NCBI GenBank assembly: GCA_001771585.1
Contig: MEUE01000001.1
Span: 682,001-746,000 of the forward strand
DNA length: 64,000 nt
Direction: 5' to 3'
From: a candidate division WOR-1 bacterium RIFOXYB2_FULL_46_45
GTDB lineage: Bacteria > Margulisbacteria > WOR-1 > XYC2-FULL-46-14
A program made the translations under genes and the position numbers. The notes below the pieces were generated by a model that had not been told where the DNA came from, did not search any database, and saw only the letters and a list, made by a program, of their open reading frames with translations. Within the stretch, counting starts at the first letter, position 1. Each line of letters opens with the position of its first letter. This document shows positions 50,977 through 60,283 of this stretch, one piece after another.

Positions 50977-52455
50977 TTATTTTTCTAAGCGAGGGAATAA
51001 GGGATTTCCCTTCTTGACAATAGTCCCAGCAATTTTGCCGCCTGAAATGTTGAGCTGCTCAAGCATCTTGGCCGAGGTCTCCGGCATGAAGGGGGAAATT
51101 TGTTCCGCGATGGTTAAAAGGGCCGAAGCGAGGTTGAAAAGGACCTCTTTCAGCCGCTCTTCGTTCTCTTTCGCCAGTTTCCAGGGAGCTTCTTCTTCAA
51201 TATAGCGGTTGGCGGTGCTGATCAGCTCCCAAATTGCCGTAAGCGCGTCCGAAAACTGCAATTTCGCCATCGCTTCTTCCACCCTTTTGGGAGTTTCTTC
51301 ATTTAATATTTGAATTGTTGGGGCAGGACAATGTCCTGCCCTTACGGATTTCGGATTTTGGATCTTGGATTCACAGTATTTCTCTATCATATTCAACGTT
51401 CTATGCAGCAAATTCCCCAAATCATTCGCCAAATCGGAATTATATCTGGCCTTGAAGGCCTCCATCGAAAAATCGCCGTCGGCACCGAAAGGAACTTCGC
51501 GCATCAGAAAATAGCGGACCGCGTCTGTCCCAAATTGATCGGCCAAAGCCAGCGGATCGACAACGTTCCCGACCGACTTCGACATTTTTTTGCCTTCCAC
51601 CGTCCACCACCCGTGCCCAAAAACGGTTTTGGGGAGCGGAAGATCGGCCGCCATCAGCATGCACGGCCAGGTAACCGCGTGGAAGCGGACAATCTCTTTT
51701 CCCATCAAGTGGACATCGGCCGGCCAAAAGCCGTCCGGCGCGGCGGAGACATAGTTTATCAGAGCGTCAAACCAGACATAAACGACATGCTTTGGATCTT
51801 CTTTCAGATTGATCCCCCAGGAAAAGGCGGTGCGGGTAACGGAAAGATCGCGCAGTCCCTGTTTTATAAAATTTATGATCTCGTTCCTGCGGGAAACGGG
51901 GAGGATAAAATCCGGATTTTCTTCTATGTGCCTTAAAAGCCGGTCCTGGTATTTGGAGAGCTTAAAAAAGTAGGTCTCTTCTTTTAAGGTTTTGGTCTCT
52001 TTTCCGCAGACCGGACAGAGCTTCCGTCCCTCCAGGTCTTCCTTAAGAGAACTCTCGGTGACAAAATTTTCGCAGGTTACGCAATAGAGCCCTTCGTACT
52101 CCCCCTTGTAAATGTCCCCTTGCGCGATAAGTTTTGAAAAAATATCCCGGACAACTTTTTTGTGGCGCGGCTCGGTTGTGCGGATAAAATCGTCGTTTGA
52201 GATGTTCAGTTTTTCCCAGGCGGCCTTGAAGCGCAAAACCAGTTCGTCGACAAATTCCTGCGGTTTCTTATCGCGCGCCAGGGCGGCATCGTATACTTTT
52301 TGTCCGTGCTCGTCGGTCCCGGTTAAGAAAAAGACCTCAAAGCCCTGCCGGCGCTTATAGCGCGCCAGGACATCAGCGGCAACGGTGGTGTAGGCGTGGC
52401 CGATGTGGGGGATATCGTTGACGTAATAAATCGGGGTAGTGACATAAAATTTCAT
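50977..52455 (-). CDS. metG: Methionyl-tRNA synthetase
   Basis: 492 residues. Signatures PHIGHAYTTV (HIGH) and KKMSKSVGNV (KMSKS), a zinc knuckle with CVTCENF and CPVCGKE, and the anticodon domain. The C-terminal dimerisation domain is absent, as in the short MetG form. At residues ~363-381 an in-frame insert is made of a CAATG hairpin (51321-51341) and an AAATCC-type tract, in the linker after KYCES. The downstream tatD is in the same operon. Start overlaps the regulator stop. Confidence 0.95.
   Translation of the reverse strand: MKFYVTTPIYYVNDIPHIGHAYTTVAADVLARYKRRQGFEVFFLTGTDEHGQKVYDAALARDKKPQEFVDELVLRFKAAWEKLNISNDDFIRTTEPRHKKVVRDIFSKLIAQGDIYKGEYEGLYCVTCENFVTESSLKEDLEGRKLCPVCGKETKTLKEETYFFKLSKYQDRLLRHIEENPDFILPVSRRNEIINFIKQGLRDLSVTRTAFSWGINLKEDPKHVVYVWFDALINYVSAAPDGFWPADVHLMGKEIVRFHAVTWPCMLMAADLPLPKTVFGHGWWTVEGKKMSKSVGNVVDPLALADQFGTDAVRYFLMREVPFGADGDFSMEAFKARYNSDLANDLGNLLHRTLNMIEKYCESKIQNPKSVRAGHCPAPTIQILNEETPKRVEEAMAKLQFSDALTAIWELISTANRYIEEEAPWKLAKENEERLKEVLFNLASALLTIAEQISPFMPETSAKMLEQLNISGGKIAGTIVKKGNPLFPRLEK
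51321..51341 (-). repeat. CAATG-loop hairpin (8-bp perfect stem) inside metG
   Basis: GGGCAGGA (51321-51328), loop CAATG (51329-51333), TCCTGCCC (51334-51341). Followed by an AAATCC-type tract to 51365. Confidence 0.8.
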
Positions 52456-53684
52456 TTTTTGTGCTTCCTTAGGAAATCCTCCAGTTCGGTCTCGTTGGCA
52501 AAGTCGGGAAAATCAACCATTTCCCCCTCTTCCCCTCTTTTCTGTTCCGGAAAAAAGGTATAAAAATCGTCCATGCTGATCCGGCGCTTCTCGGCCTTTC
52601 TTTTGGCAAAAAGCTGTTTGAAGAGCCCGGCGCGGTAGTCAAAAGAAAGATATATCTCTTTGTATTTTTCGATTAACCGCTGCAATATTTGATGGGAAGA
52701 GCGTTTCTCCATAACCCTTTTAATTGAAAGAAGAAGGTCTTCTCCGATAAAAGGATAAACGATGTAATCGTACGCCCCTTGCTTGATCGCCGAAACGGCG
52801 GAAGAAAAATCGTCAAAACCGGTGACAAAAATGACATCGGAAAAAGGATGTTCCTGTTTTATTTTTGTCAAGACGTCAAGCCCCGAAACATCGGGCAATC
52901 TGACATCAAGTATGACCAGTTCAAAACTTTGTTCCCGCAGCCGCTCAAAGACCTCTTTGCCGGAAGAGGCGTCTTCCAGTTTATAAGCCGGCGCCAAAAT
53001 ATTTTTCAGCGCGTCGCGGATATCAACCGATCCGACCGCGATTAAGATGCTTGCCCCGTTTATCGGTTCAATCCCGGTCTTAACATCCTTCTCCAATTTC
53101 TCCTTCAGTTTTTTGTAGCTGTAATCTTCTTCGGTTAAGACCGGAAAGTGAAAGAGGGTCTTTTCGTCCGCGTTGATGTCGCGCCCCTCCACCTTCCCCT
53201 TCATCTGCAGCTCTTGAAAAAGGAGCTGGCGGTGTTCAAAGACCAGCCGTTCGCGCTCCAGCCGGTCGGTCAAGTCGCTCAATTTGCGGTTGTAATCCTT
53301 TTTCTCAAGAGCGCGCTTGATGGTGGCAACCAGGTCCCCGGCAAAAAAGGGCTTGGTGATGTAGTCGTAGGCCCCTTCCTGCATGGCGGCGACGGCGGTT
53401 TTGACATCGGACAAGGCGGTCAGCATGATGATGTCCGGTTCCAAGTTTATTTCGCGCATTTTGGTTAGGATCTCTATCCCGTTCATGTCGGGAAGCCGGA
53501 TATCGAGCAAAACGGCGCTCAAGCTGAACTGTTCGCTGTAATAGGTCCGAAGCGCCTTTTCTCCGTTCTCGGCGGTTAGGACCGTAAATTCGTCGGAAAG
53601 GAGTTCGGCCAGGTTTTGCCGCATATCGGGCTCGTCTTCAACGACCAACACCAGCGGTTTTTTGTTTTCTTTGAAGGGGGGCAT
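52452..53684 (-). CDS. Response regulator with two receiver domains (second degenerate)
   Basis: 410 residues. Receiver 1 (~8-125) is complete: VLVVEDEPD, phospho-Asp in VLLDIRLPDMNG, T in MLTALSD and K in YITKPF. Receiver 2 (~205-325) keeps LVILDVRLPDVSG but has GSVD in place of the acidic pair and YIVYPF without the Lys, so it is probably not phosphorylated normally. Helical linkers follow, including HRQLLFQEL. No output domain or kinase is visible. TATAAT is 8 bases before the ATG at 53684. Confidence 0.82.
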   Translation of the reverse strand: MPPFKENKKPLVLVVEDEPDMRQNLAELLSDEFTVLTAENGEKALRTYYSEQFSLSAVLLDIRLPDMNGIEILTKMREINLEPDIIMLTALSDVKTAVAAMQEGAYDYITKPFFAGDLVATIKRALEKKDYNRKLSDLTDRLERERLVFEHRQLLFQELQMKGKVEGRDINADEKTLFHFPVLTEEDYSYKKLKEKLEKDVKTGIEPINGASILIAVGSVDIRDALKNILAPAYKLEDASSGKEVFERLREQSFELVILDVRLPDVSGLDVLTKIKQEHPFSDVIFVTGFDDFSSAVSAIKQGAYDYIVYPFIGEDLLLSIKRVMEKRSSHQILQRLIEKYKEIYLSFDYRAGLFKQLFAKRKAEKRRISMDDFYTFFPEQKRGEEGEMVDFPDFANETELEDFLRKHKK

Positions 53685-53692
53685 ATATATAG

Positions 53693-53698
53693 ATTATA
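53693..53698 (-). promoter_or_regulatory. TATAAT -10 box 8 nt before the double-receiver gene
   Basis: Minus-strand TATAAT followed by eight bases and ATG at 53684; no Shine-Dalgarno. Confidence 0.5.
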
Positions 53699-53734
53699 GA
53701 GCAATCAAAAAGCGGTAGCAAGGGTCATAGTTTG

Positions 53735-56700
53735 CTATCCGGGGTGTTTTTCCAACAGTGCTCTCAACCGGCCCAAGAAATCCGCGGTATCCATTATGGT
53801 GGTTTTTGCCAGATGGTTGGTGTTTAATCTTTTTGACAATCCGTTATCTTGCGAACTAAACCATGTCCTTAACGCCGCCAATTCGGCAAGGTCGTTACTA
53901 TTGTCATCTCTAATCCTTTGTTGCAATATTCCCATGTCCCGAACAATTCCTTTAACAAGGGATCCGGTTGAGCCGTTTCCGTCCGATCCCAAGCGCATTG
54001 CACTACGCACCGTATCCCATGTAAAATTTTTTCCGAAATTTAAATTGTGCCCGCTCAAATATCTTTGGTGGGCATAAAGCCAATTTTCCTTTTTTTCTTC
54101 CCAACCCCTATTGGCCCGAAGAAATGCCTTTTTCTCCCGCATCGGCTTGCCAAGAGAAATACGCTTCATCTCTTCGCCGACGCCGGTACGAATAAATACT
54201 TTTACTTTTTTTCTGTGCCTTCCAAAAATTCTCCGCAATCTCCTTAACGTCTTATGGCTGATATGTTCGCCTTGAAAATTTAAGGTTACTCCGCCAATCT
54301 CGCCGCGCTCCATTCTTTTTGCCAAGTTCCCGCAATAAGCAGTCAAGTTAATTAAAAAAGCCCTTGGATCTCCCAAATCACTTGTAGAAAAAACTCTTGA
54401 TACTTCCGGAAGTTCCGTTTTTTTTGCTTCCGGGACATCTTCTTTTTGAGTAACGCTTTGTTTGCTTCCATCATATATCAGCTTCCTCCCGCTCACTTTT
54501 TCTCTGGCCTCGTTTCTTTCCGGAATAGGATTGGCGCGCTGGTATATCTTGACCCGATCGTGGAAATCTGGCGGGATCAATTTTAACAAAGCATCGATTG
54601 CCGACGGATCTATTGTGGGAGCATTGATATTTAACTCCAAACGGTTAATTGTCCCCCTTTTCAAGGCCTCGCCGTATTTGGCAATTTGAGAAGCCAATTT
54701 ATAAACCCGATCTTTTTCCTCCCCCAATCGGTTCTTTGGAAAGGTTGCTGGATAGAGTATTTCCAAAAGTCTCCTTTTATCAAAAGAAGAAAGCTTTTCT
54801 TTTCTTTTCATTCTATCAATAAACTCCGTTTCTTCTTTTGCTAAAGCAAGTAACCCTTGTTTGTTTTTTCTTTCTATTATAGAAACGAGCTCTGTTTTAT
54901 TGATATTATCTTTAAAAGCATTTAATTCTTCGATTGTTTGTGCTGTTAGGTTAGGAAAATCTGTTTTTATAGCATTGCACAGGGCAGAAAGAGTGTACCA
55001 GCTTTCATCAAATTCCTCCGAAAGCAAATCGGTTGAACCAACCACTTCTCCTCGAATCCAACCGAGGCTCATACGGCTTTTTTCTTCAATTAATGTTTTG
55101 CTCCCCGCTCTCCATCCGTCCCCCTGAATTATTTCGGTTTTCCTTTTTGTGTCCCCAGGACGCACTACGATATTGCCCCCTCTTTTAACCTCAACGACCG
55201 GAAGGGAAAATTCAATCTCTCCAACCTGTCTGTTGACTTCAGTAATTGGATCTTCCGTCTTGTTCTGCTCGTCTTCAACAACCGCCGCCAAACCGATTGT
55301 TTCGTAAATTTCCCCAAAAAATTCTATTTGGGCTTGTCTTTTTGATCCGTTTGTTGCCCTCTGTAATTGCTCCGCCAATCTCCCAATCTCTTCAAAAATT
55401 CCGACAACTTCTGCTGACGGAATATGCCCTTGCAACAACGCCGAAGCGGCATATCTCAAACCCTCTGTTTGAGGGCCGGATAAAACAGAAGAAATTTTCG
55501 TATTAATCAGGTTTTTTATTTTTTCGACATCCGCAGGCGGAATTCTACCGGCTTCAACCGGAGTTTTTCTCCTTCTAATCGGCGCTTCAGGTGCGGGAGG
55601 AGGAAGAACTTCCGCCACAGCCGGCCTCTCCGGAAAAGCCCTGGCAAGAAAATCTTCCGATGATCCCGCCTGCCTCCTCCCTATCTCATAATTTACTACC
55701 GAATAATCTGCCGCGGTTTTTATAATATTTTCTGCCGCTACTATTAACGACTCTTCATTCCTTCTTGCCCCGCCCAATTTAGACAATAATTTCCTTAATT
55801 TTCTTTTCCCGCCTTTTATGACCAAAAGCATAACAATGGCATCCCTCAATTCTTCTTCTTTCTTTAATGCGTTCCCAAATAAATATTCAGAAATTATTCT
55901 GTCAGCTGTTTCTTCCGCTTCAAATCGGTCTTCTTCCTGCGGCAGGATATCCTCCTCTGTAGGCACCTCCTGCAATGGTCCCGTTAAGGGCCCTACGGGG
56001 GTCATCGTAACCGGAATCGGTTTAATCGGAAGATCAACAGGAACGGGCTCGCCATTTCTATCAACGATATCGGTCGTTAGCTTTGAAATTCCCCCTGTTA
56101 CGGATATTTCTGCCGGTTTATAAACCGGTTCCGGAACAACGGCAGAAGTATCTGCTTCGATAACTGCCGGGACAGAAACCGGAACAGAAGCAGGAGCGGG
56201 CGCAACCGGAGCAGGCTCAGAAAACGCCTTAAAAACCGGAAGTTGAACTTCAAGGACTGCCATTGATTTGGCAATTAGATTTTTTTTGCTCAAAATTTGG
56301 GGCAACTGATCAATTATTGTCCTCTGAATAATTGCCGGAATTTCCTCAATAAAACTATCCGCCGATTGTATCGCATCAATAATTTCGGTAACTTTTTCAT
56401 GTAAAAGCAAATAATAATACGGAGAAAGGCTTTTGCCAAGATACGCCCGCAGATCCGTAATCACTTCTCTTCGTGATGGTTCCTGGCTTTCCGCAACCGC
56501 TATTTGTTCCGCTCCCGATATAAGCGTTTCCAGGGTCAGCTCAACTCCAAAACCGCGATAAAGAACCTTTTTCTGCTCCGGAAGACCATTTGTCGCAAAA
56601 TCCCTGATAGCCGTCCTTAATTCGTCAAAACTTTCTGCCATCGCGGTATAAGCGCTTATTTTTTCCCGCGGAGTCGCTGTCTCCTCCGGCCTTTCCCTTA

Positions 56701-57040
56701 ATGCCGCGTTAAACTTTTCCACCAATGAAACATACCGTGAACGAAAGGACCGGTCTGTTATATGCCTGGTTAAACAATGCAACGGGGTTCTCTGTTGAGC
56801 AATAAAATTAAAATCGTTTTCTGTCGGCGCTCCAATGCCGCTTACGTCAACCCCCATATTTTTTAAAGCCAGAAGAGCGTCCGGATCGCCATTTTGGGCA
56901 TAATCCATTAATCTTGCCTGGATACGATCCACTCCGCCGGCCGCCCCCTCACCTAAATTCCGGTTAATCGCCGGTAATTTATTTTGATATGCGGCAAAAT
57001 CCGCCCGTCTTGCAAAAAACTTCCGAATAAAAACGCTCAT
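53735..57040 (-). CDS. Large unknown soluble protein of a four-gene operon
   Basis: 1101 residues, no signal peptide or membrane helix. Mostly helical, with Pro-rich linkers at ~275-300 and ~490-510. Residues ~133-222 resemble residues ~117-202 of the next upstream gene's product (KKVLYRGFGVELTLETLISG against KEVLKELFGIRITTRGVLDA). Residues ~776-838 and ~891-950 look like internal copies of one ~60-residue unit (GTINRLELNI.. and GEIGGVTLNF..). The C-terminal part is rich in Lys/Arg. I recognise no family. Coupled to the upstream gene by ATGA. Confidence 0.65.
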   Translation of the reverse strand: MSVFIRKFFARRADFAAYQNKLPAINRNLGEGAAGGVDRIQARLMDYAQNGDPDALLALKNMGVDVSGIGAPTENDFNFIAQQRTPLHCLTRHITDRSFRSRYVSLVEKFNAALRERPEETATPREKISAYTAMAESFDELRTAIRDFATNGLPEQKKVLYRGFGVELTLETLISGAEQIAVAESQEPSRREVITDLRAYLGKSLSPYYYLLLHEKVTEIIDAIQSADSFIEEIPAIIQRTIIDQLPQILSKKNLIAKSMAVLEVQLPVFKAFSEPAPVAPAPASVPVSVPAVIEADTSAVVPEPVYKPAEISVTGGISKLTTDIVDRNGEPVPVDLPIKPIPVTMTPVGPLTGPLQEVPTEEDILPQEEDRFEAEETADRIISEYLFGNALKKEEELRDAIVMLLVIKGGKRKLRKLLSKLGGARRNEESLIVAAENIIKTAADYSVVNYEIGRRQAGSSEDFLARAFPERPAVAEVLPPPAPEAPIRRRKTPVEAGRIPPADVEKIKNLINTKISSVLSGPQTEGLRYAASALLQGHIPSAEVVGIFEEIGRLAEQLQRATNGSKRQAQIEFFGEIYETIGLAAVVEDEQNKTEDPITEVNRQVGEIEFSLPVVEVKRGGNIVVRPGDTKRKTEIIQGDGWRAGSKTLIEEKSRMSLGWIRGEVVGSTDLLSEEFDESWYTLSALCNAIKTDFPNLTAQTIEELNAFKDNINKTELVSIIERKNKQGLLALAKEETEFIDRMKRKEKLSSFDKRRLLEILYPATFPKNRLGEEKDRVYKLASQIAKYGEALKRGTINRLELNINAPTIDPSAIDALLKLIPPDFHDRVKIYQRANPIPERNEAREKVSGRKLIYDGSKQSVTQKEDVPEAKKTELPEVSRVFSTSDLGDPRAFLINLTAYCGNLAKRMERGEIGGVTLNFQGEHISHKTLRRLRRIFGRHRKKVKVFIRTGVGEEMKRISLGKPMREKKAFLRANRGWEEKKENWLYAHQRYLSGHNLNFGKNFTWDTVRSAMRLGSDGNGSTGSLVKGIVRDMGILQQRIRDDNSNDLAELAALRTWFSSQDNGLSKRLNTNHLAKTTIMDTADFLGRLRALLEKHPG

Positions 57041-58095
57041 TCTCCCCCCAACAAAGCGGCCTCAATCTCTCTTCTTTGTCGCAAAATTTCAGGAATTCCG
57101 GCCAGAGCGGCGGAAAATCTTTCGTTTTCCATCGCGAAGAACAAATGGATATATCCTTTGTCCAAAAATTGATCGATTGTCTCTTTAAGTTCAGCGATTG
57201 TTTGTATGTTTGGAAGGTTAAAGAAGCTGATGTCCCCCTCCGCCGCTTCTCCTTCTGCTAAAACAGAGTTAAGAATCTCGATTTTTTTAACCTGTTCGGC
57301 ACTTATGCTTCTGCAAGTTAAAGCGCCGTTTTCCCAAACAACAGCCGGCGCCACAGCCGGATGAAAAGCAAGGATTGCCTTGTTAATTTCTTTCTGAATT
57401 TTGTCCGTGACTTCTTCCCGCAAACGTCGTCGCGGCCAAGAAATGGAATATTGGGATACCAGGGCCACTTCATTTTCATAGCCGCGCTTCCCGACCATGG
57501 ATAACAGCCGATGGATAGAACAGTCCAAAAGCGGAGGGAGTTCCGATTTTAAATATTTTTCAATGTCTTCTATGAGCGCCACCCTGACCTCCTCCGATTT
57601 TTTGTCTGTTGATAACTCACGCAAGGCATCGAGAACTCCCCGCGTCGTAATTCTTATTCCAAATAATTCCTTTAGAACCTCCTTTCTTGGCGGAGGAGAG
57701 TATTGTTTGATCGCGAACAACAGGGTATCTCTCATGCCGTCTGCCGCTATAATCGCTTTATCATAAAGGGGAACCTTTTCTTCTTCTGTTTTGCTTATAT
57801 CATATGCTTTATGGCAATCATCAACCTCAAGCGTTTGCCCTCTTAAGTGGTCCAGGGTTTCTTGAACGCAAAAATCTTCCGCTACACTAAAAAGATCATC
57901 GGTAAACTTATTGAGCCGGTTAAAGTTTTCCGGGGAATGGACAAAAAAGTTCGCGAACCCGCCAATTTGAGAAGCATAACCGCCCCGCGCCAGGCCGGGA
58001 TGGTTGGCTCTAAATTCTTTCAGCGCCTGAATTCGCCCCTGTGCGGCTGAGATTCTTTGGGGATAGGTTAGTTTAATTGGACTTGCTTGAGTCAT
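57037..58095 (-). CDS. Unknown soluble protein of the four-gene operon, related to the 1101-residue one
   Basis: 352 residues, helical, with an AAGGAGGAAGAG Shine-Dalgarno. Residues ~117-202 resemble residues ~133-222 of the downstream protein. The last ~60 residues (ETIDQFLDKGYIHLFFAMEN) are helical too. No known motif. The overlap of 4 bases with the downstream gene implies co-translation. Confidence 0.65.
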   Translation of the reverse strand: MTQASPIKLTYPQRISAAQGRIQALKEFRANHPGLARGGYASQIGGFANFFVHSPENFNRLNKFTDDLFSVAEDFCVQETLDHLRGQTLEVDDCHKAYDISKTEEEKVPLYDKAIIAADGMRDTLLFAIKQYSPPPRKEVLKELFGIRITTRGVLDALRELSTDKKSEEVRVALIEDIEKYLKSELPPLLDCSIHRLLSMVGKRGYENEVALVSQYSISWPRRRLREEVTDKIQKEINKAILAFHPAVAPAVVWENGALTCRSISAEQVKKIEILNSVLAEGEAAEGDISFFNLPNIQTIAELKETIDQFLDKGYIHLFFAMENERFSAALAGIPEILRQRREIEAALLGGE

Positions 58096-58141
58096 TCTCT
58101 TCCTCCTTACATATATCGTGCGTTTGTGGAAAAAATTTCAC

Positions 58142-60280
58142 TTATCCGGCAAGTAACCGCGGATTAACCAGTCCGAAAAAAAAGCGGTCTTCCGGGGTGT
58201 CCGCCAAAAATTCCCCCTCCTGCCTTTTTCTCAGGTAAAAAAACAGGCTTGTTGAAAATTGGGCCGGATCCTGGACCGGATACGCGGCGCGCCGCGCGTC
58301 CGACAAAAAATAATGCCAGATGATCCTTCCCATCGCGTCATGAAACAGAGGAAGCGCGTCATAAATTAATACCGGATCTCCGCTGTTTAAGATCTGTATC
58401 CCCCAATAGTCAAGGGAAAGTGCTTTTTTCTCGCCATCAAAATGGATAAAGGGAGACATTGTCTCCCTGTTTTTTTTAAATAATGAAACCACATCATAAA
58501 CATCCTTATCTTGGTACCCTGTCCGTCTTCTTTGGTTCTTAATAAGCATTTCAATGCCCCTCAACATATGAGCGGGATAAAAACCGAAAAAATCGTCAAA
58601 AAATTTCAATTCGGACAAAGTGAAAAGGGCATCAAGGTTTAGATCCAGTTCAATGCCGTATTTTTCTTTTATTTGCTTCCTTTTTTTTCCTATTTCCGTA
58701 ACCTTCCCGGGGTTTTTCTCTCGATCTTCCCTCATCCGCAGGCGGGCAACTATTTCAAATGTAATTTGATCCGGAATTTTTTTTGTCCGCATATCAGCAA
58801 CTTTTAACGATGATATCTCCCGCAGCCGCTCCAAAATTATTTCTCTTGCTTCCGCGGAATAAGGGACTATTTCTGTCTTTTGAGAACCATCTTCATAGAA
58901 AATTACTCCGCGCTCATTAAAAAACACGTGACAAAACATCGGATCTTCACAAAGCAGCATCTCCGGAACTTTTTCGGCAAGGCCGCACAGGCCGACTATT
59001 TCCCTAATGTCCATTTCCCGCCCGTTTATCCCGTAATAAAAAACCTTGTTGTCAAAAAACGGTACAACCTCCCCTCTTTCTTGTGAAAGGCCAAGAAGGC
59101 GGTCGAGCCCGATGATCAAGAAGGCTGTTTTTCCGGCTTTGACAAAATTTCTTTGTTTGGTGGTCTGTTGTGCGCACCGTTTCAATAATTGAACTGCCTC
59201 CCAGTGGGCGAAGGACAAAACCATCCTATACATTTCCGAATCGGTTGTAACCGCTATGGCCAATTGGCGAAAAAGATCTCCCGACTCTCTTGAAAATCCG
59301 CCCCCTTTTTTTAATCCCCAAAAGGTCATCTTCCCCAGCTTATCCGGCACTCCCGCCCACTGATCTAAAATACTAATTAAAGCCAGATTTTCGTAGGGGA
59401 TAGCTGCGGCTTCGCTAATGGAAGAAAAACCGAGTTTTCTTGCCCCTTCTTCCGCCGATGCCAATTTCAGGATTTCATCCACCAATACCGTTACCGCTCC
59501 CCGCAGTTGAGGCAAAACTTCTTCCACAAACCGGTCAAGCAAAGAACTCTGAAGCTGTTCCGCCTGTTCCCGCGCCTGGCCGGCCGGGATCAAAGCGCGG
59601 GTTATTTGGGAAAAGGACTCTCTTTCGGAGGAATTAATTAATCGTTCCAGCAAAGCTTGCCTGTTTGATTTTTGTTTCAAGTATTCGCCTTCGACGTTTT
59701 TTAGCTCCAAACCAATCGCTCTTATCTTTTCCCCCAGACAAGCACGGGACAAGCCCAATGGGGATTCTTCTTTTAAGATACGGCGGCTTACGCCAATAAA
59801 ATCTTCAATATAAAAACCCCGCGGGGGGGATCCGATATTTTTTAGTTCCGACTTAAAAACCGACAGCATTATCAAAAGCCCGATCAGCCCCTCTTCTCCC
59901 GCCAGCGCGATAAGCCGAGGGGAATAGTTTTCTATTCCACAACAATGGAGCTGATCACCCGTCTCATAAAAATACGTTTCAATTCTATGATTAACCGATA
60001 ATTCTCTACAAAAAGCGGCTACCGCTATCGTCATGGCGCGGACGGCGATCCGGTTGAAATCGTTTCCCGCCTGGTTAGATCTTGTAATACGGCTAATTCC
60101 TATTGATATCTGGCCGACAACTTCGGAAAGGTTTTCGTCCCGTAAAAGGCGCGCGGCAAGGCCGGGACGCGCAAAAAATGCCAGTGAATTTAATGATGTT
60201 GCCGTAAGGACCATTTGGGCGTGGGAAGAAACGCTCCCTTTTACCGTTTGCCAATTCCCGGAAACGGGGAAAACTGGCAT
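58142..60280 (-). CDS. Unknown 712-residue soluble protein of the four-gene operon
   Basis: No signal peptide or membrane helix. Alpha-rich in the first half; the second half has aromatic stretches (FFDNKVFYYGINGREMDIREI, FFDDFFGFYPAHMLRGIEMLI, LPLFHDAMGRIIWHYFL). The last has two His but does not match HExxH, so a metalloprotease is not supported. It follows the 413-residue gene after 3 bases, with a GAGGAAT site. Confidence 0.6.
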   Translation of the reverse strand: MPVFPVSGNWQTVKGSVSSHAQMVLTATSLNSLAFFARPGLAARLLRDENLSEVVGQISIGISRITRSNQAGNDFNRIAVRAMTIAVAAFCRELSVNHRIETYFYETGDQLHCCGIENYSPRLIALAGEEGLIGLLIMLSVFKSELKNIGSPPRGFYIEDFIGVSRRILKEESPLGLSRACLGEKIRAIGLELKNVEGEYLKQKSNRQALLERLINSSERESFSQITRALIPAGQAREQAEQLQSSLLDRFVEEVLPQLRGAVTVLVDEILKLASAEEGARKLGFSSISEAAAIPYENLALISILDQWAGVPDKLGKMTFWGLKKGGGFSRESGDLFRQLAIAVTTDSEMYRMVLSFAHWEAVQLLKRCAQQTTKQRNFVKAGKTAFLIIGLDRLLGLSQERGEVVPFFDNKVFYYGINGREMDIREIVGLCGLAEKVPEMLLCEDPMFCHVFFNERGVIFYEDGSQKTEIVPYSAEAREIILERLREISSLKVADMRTKKIPDQITFEIVARLRMREDREKNPGKVTEIGKKRKQIKEKYGIELDLNLDALFTLSELKFFDDFFGFYPAHMLRGIEMLIKNQRRRTGYQDKDVYDVVSLFKKNRETMSPFIHFDGEKKALSLDYWGIQILNSGDPVLIYDALPLFHDAMGRIIWHYFLSDARRAAYPVQDPAQFSTSLFFYLRKRQEGEFLADTPEDRFFFGLVNPRLLAG

Positions 60281-60283
60281 TAT

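Noticed and set aside
58142-60280. Zinc metalloprotease because of FHDAMGRIIWH near the C-terminus
   Set aside because: The spacing and residues do not match HExxH or a known variant, and no third ligand can be identified.
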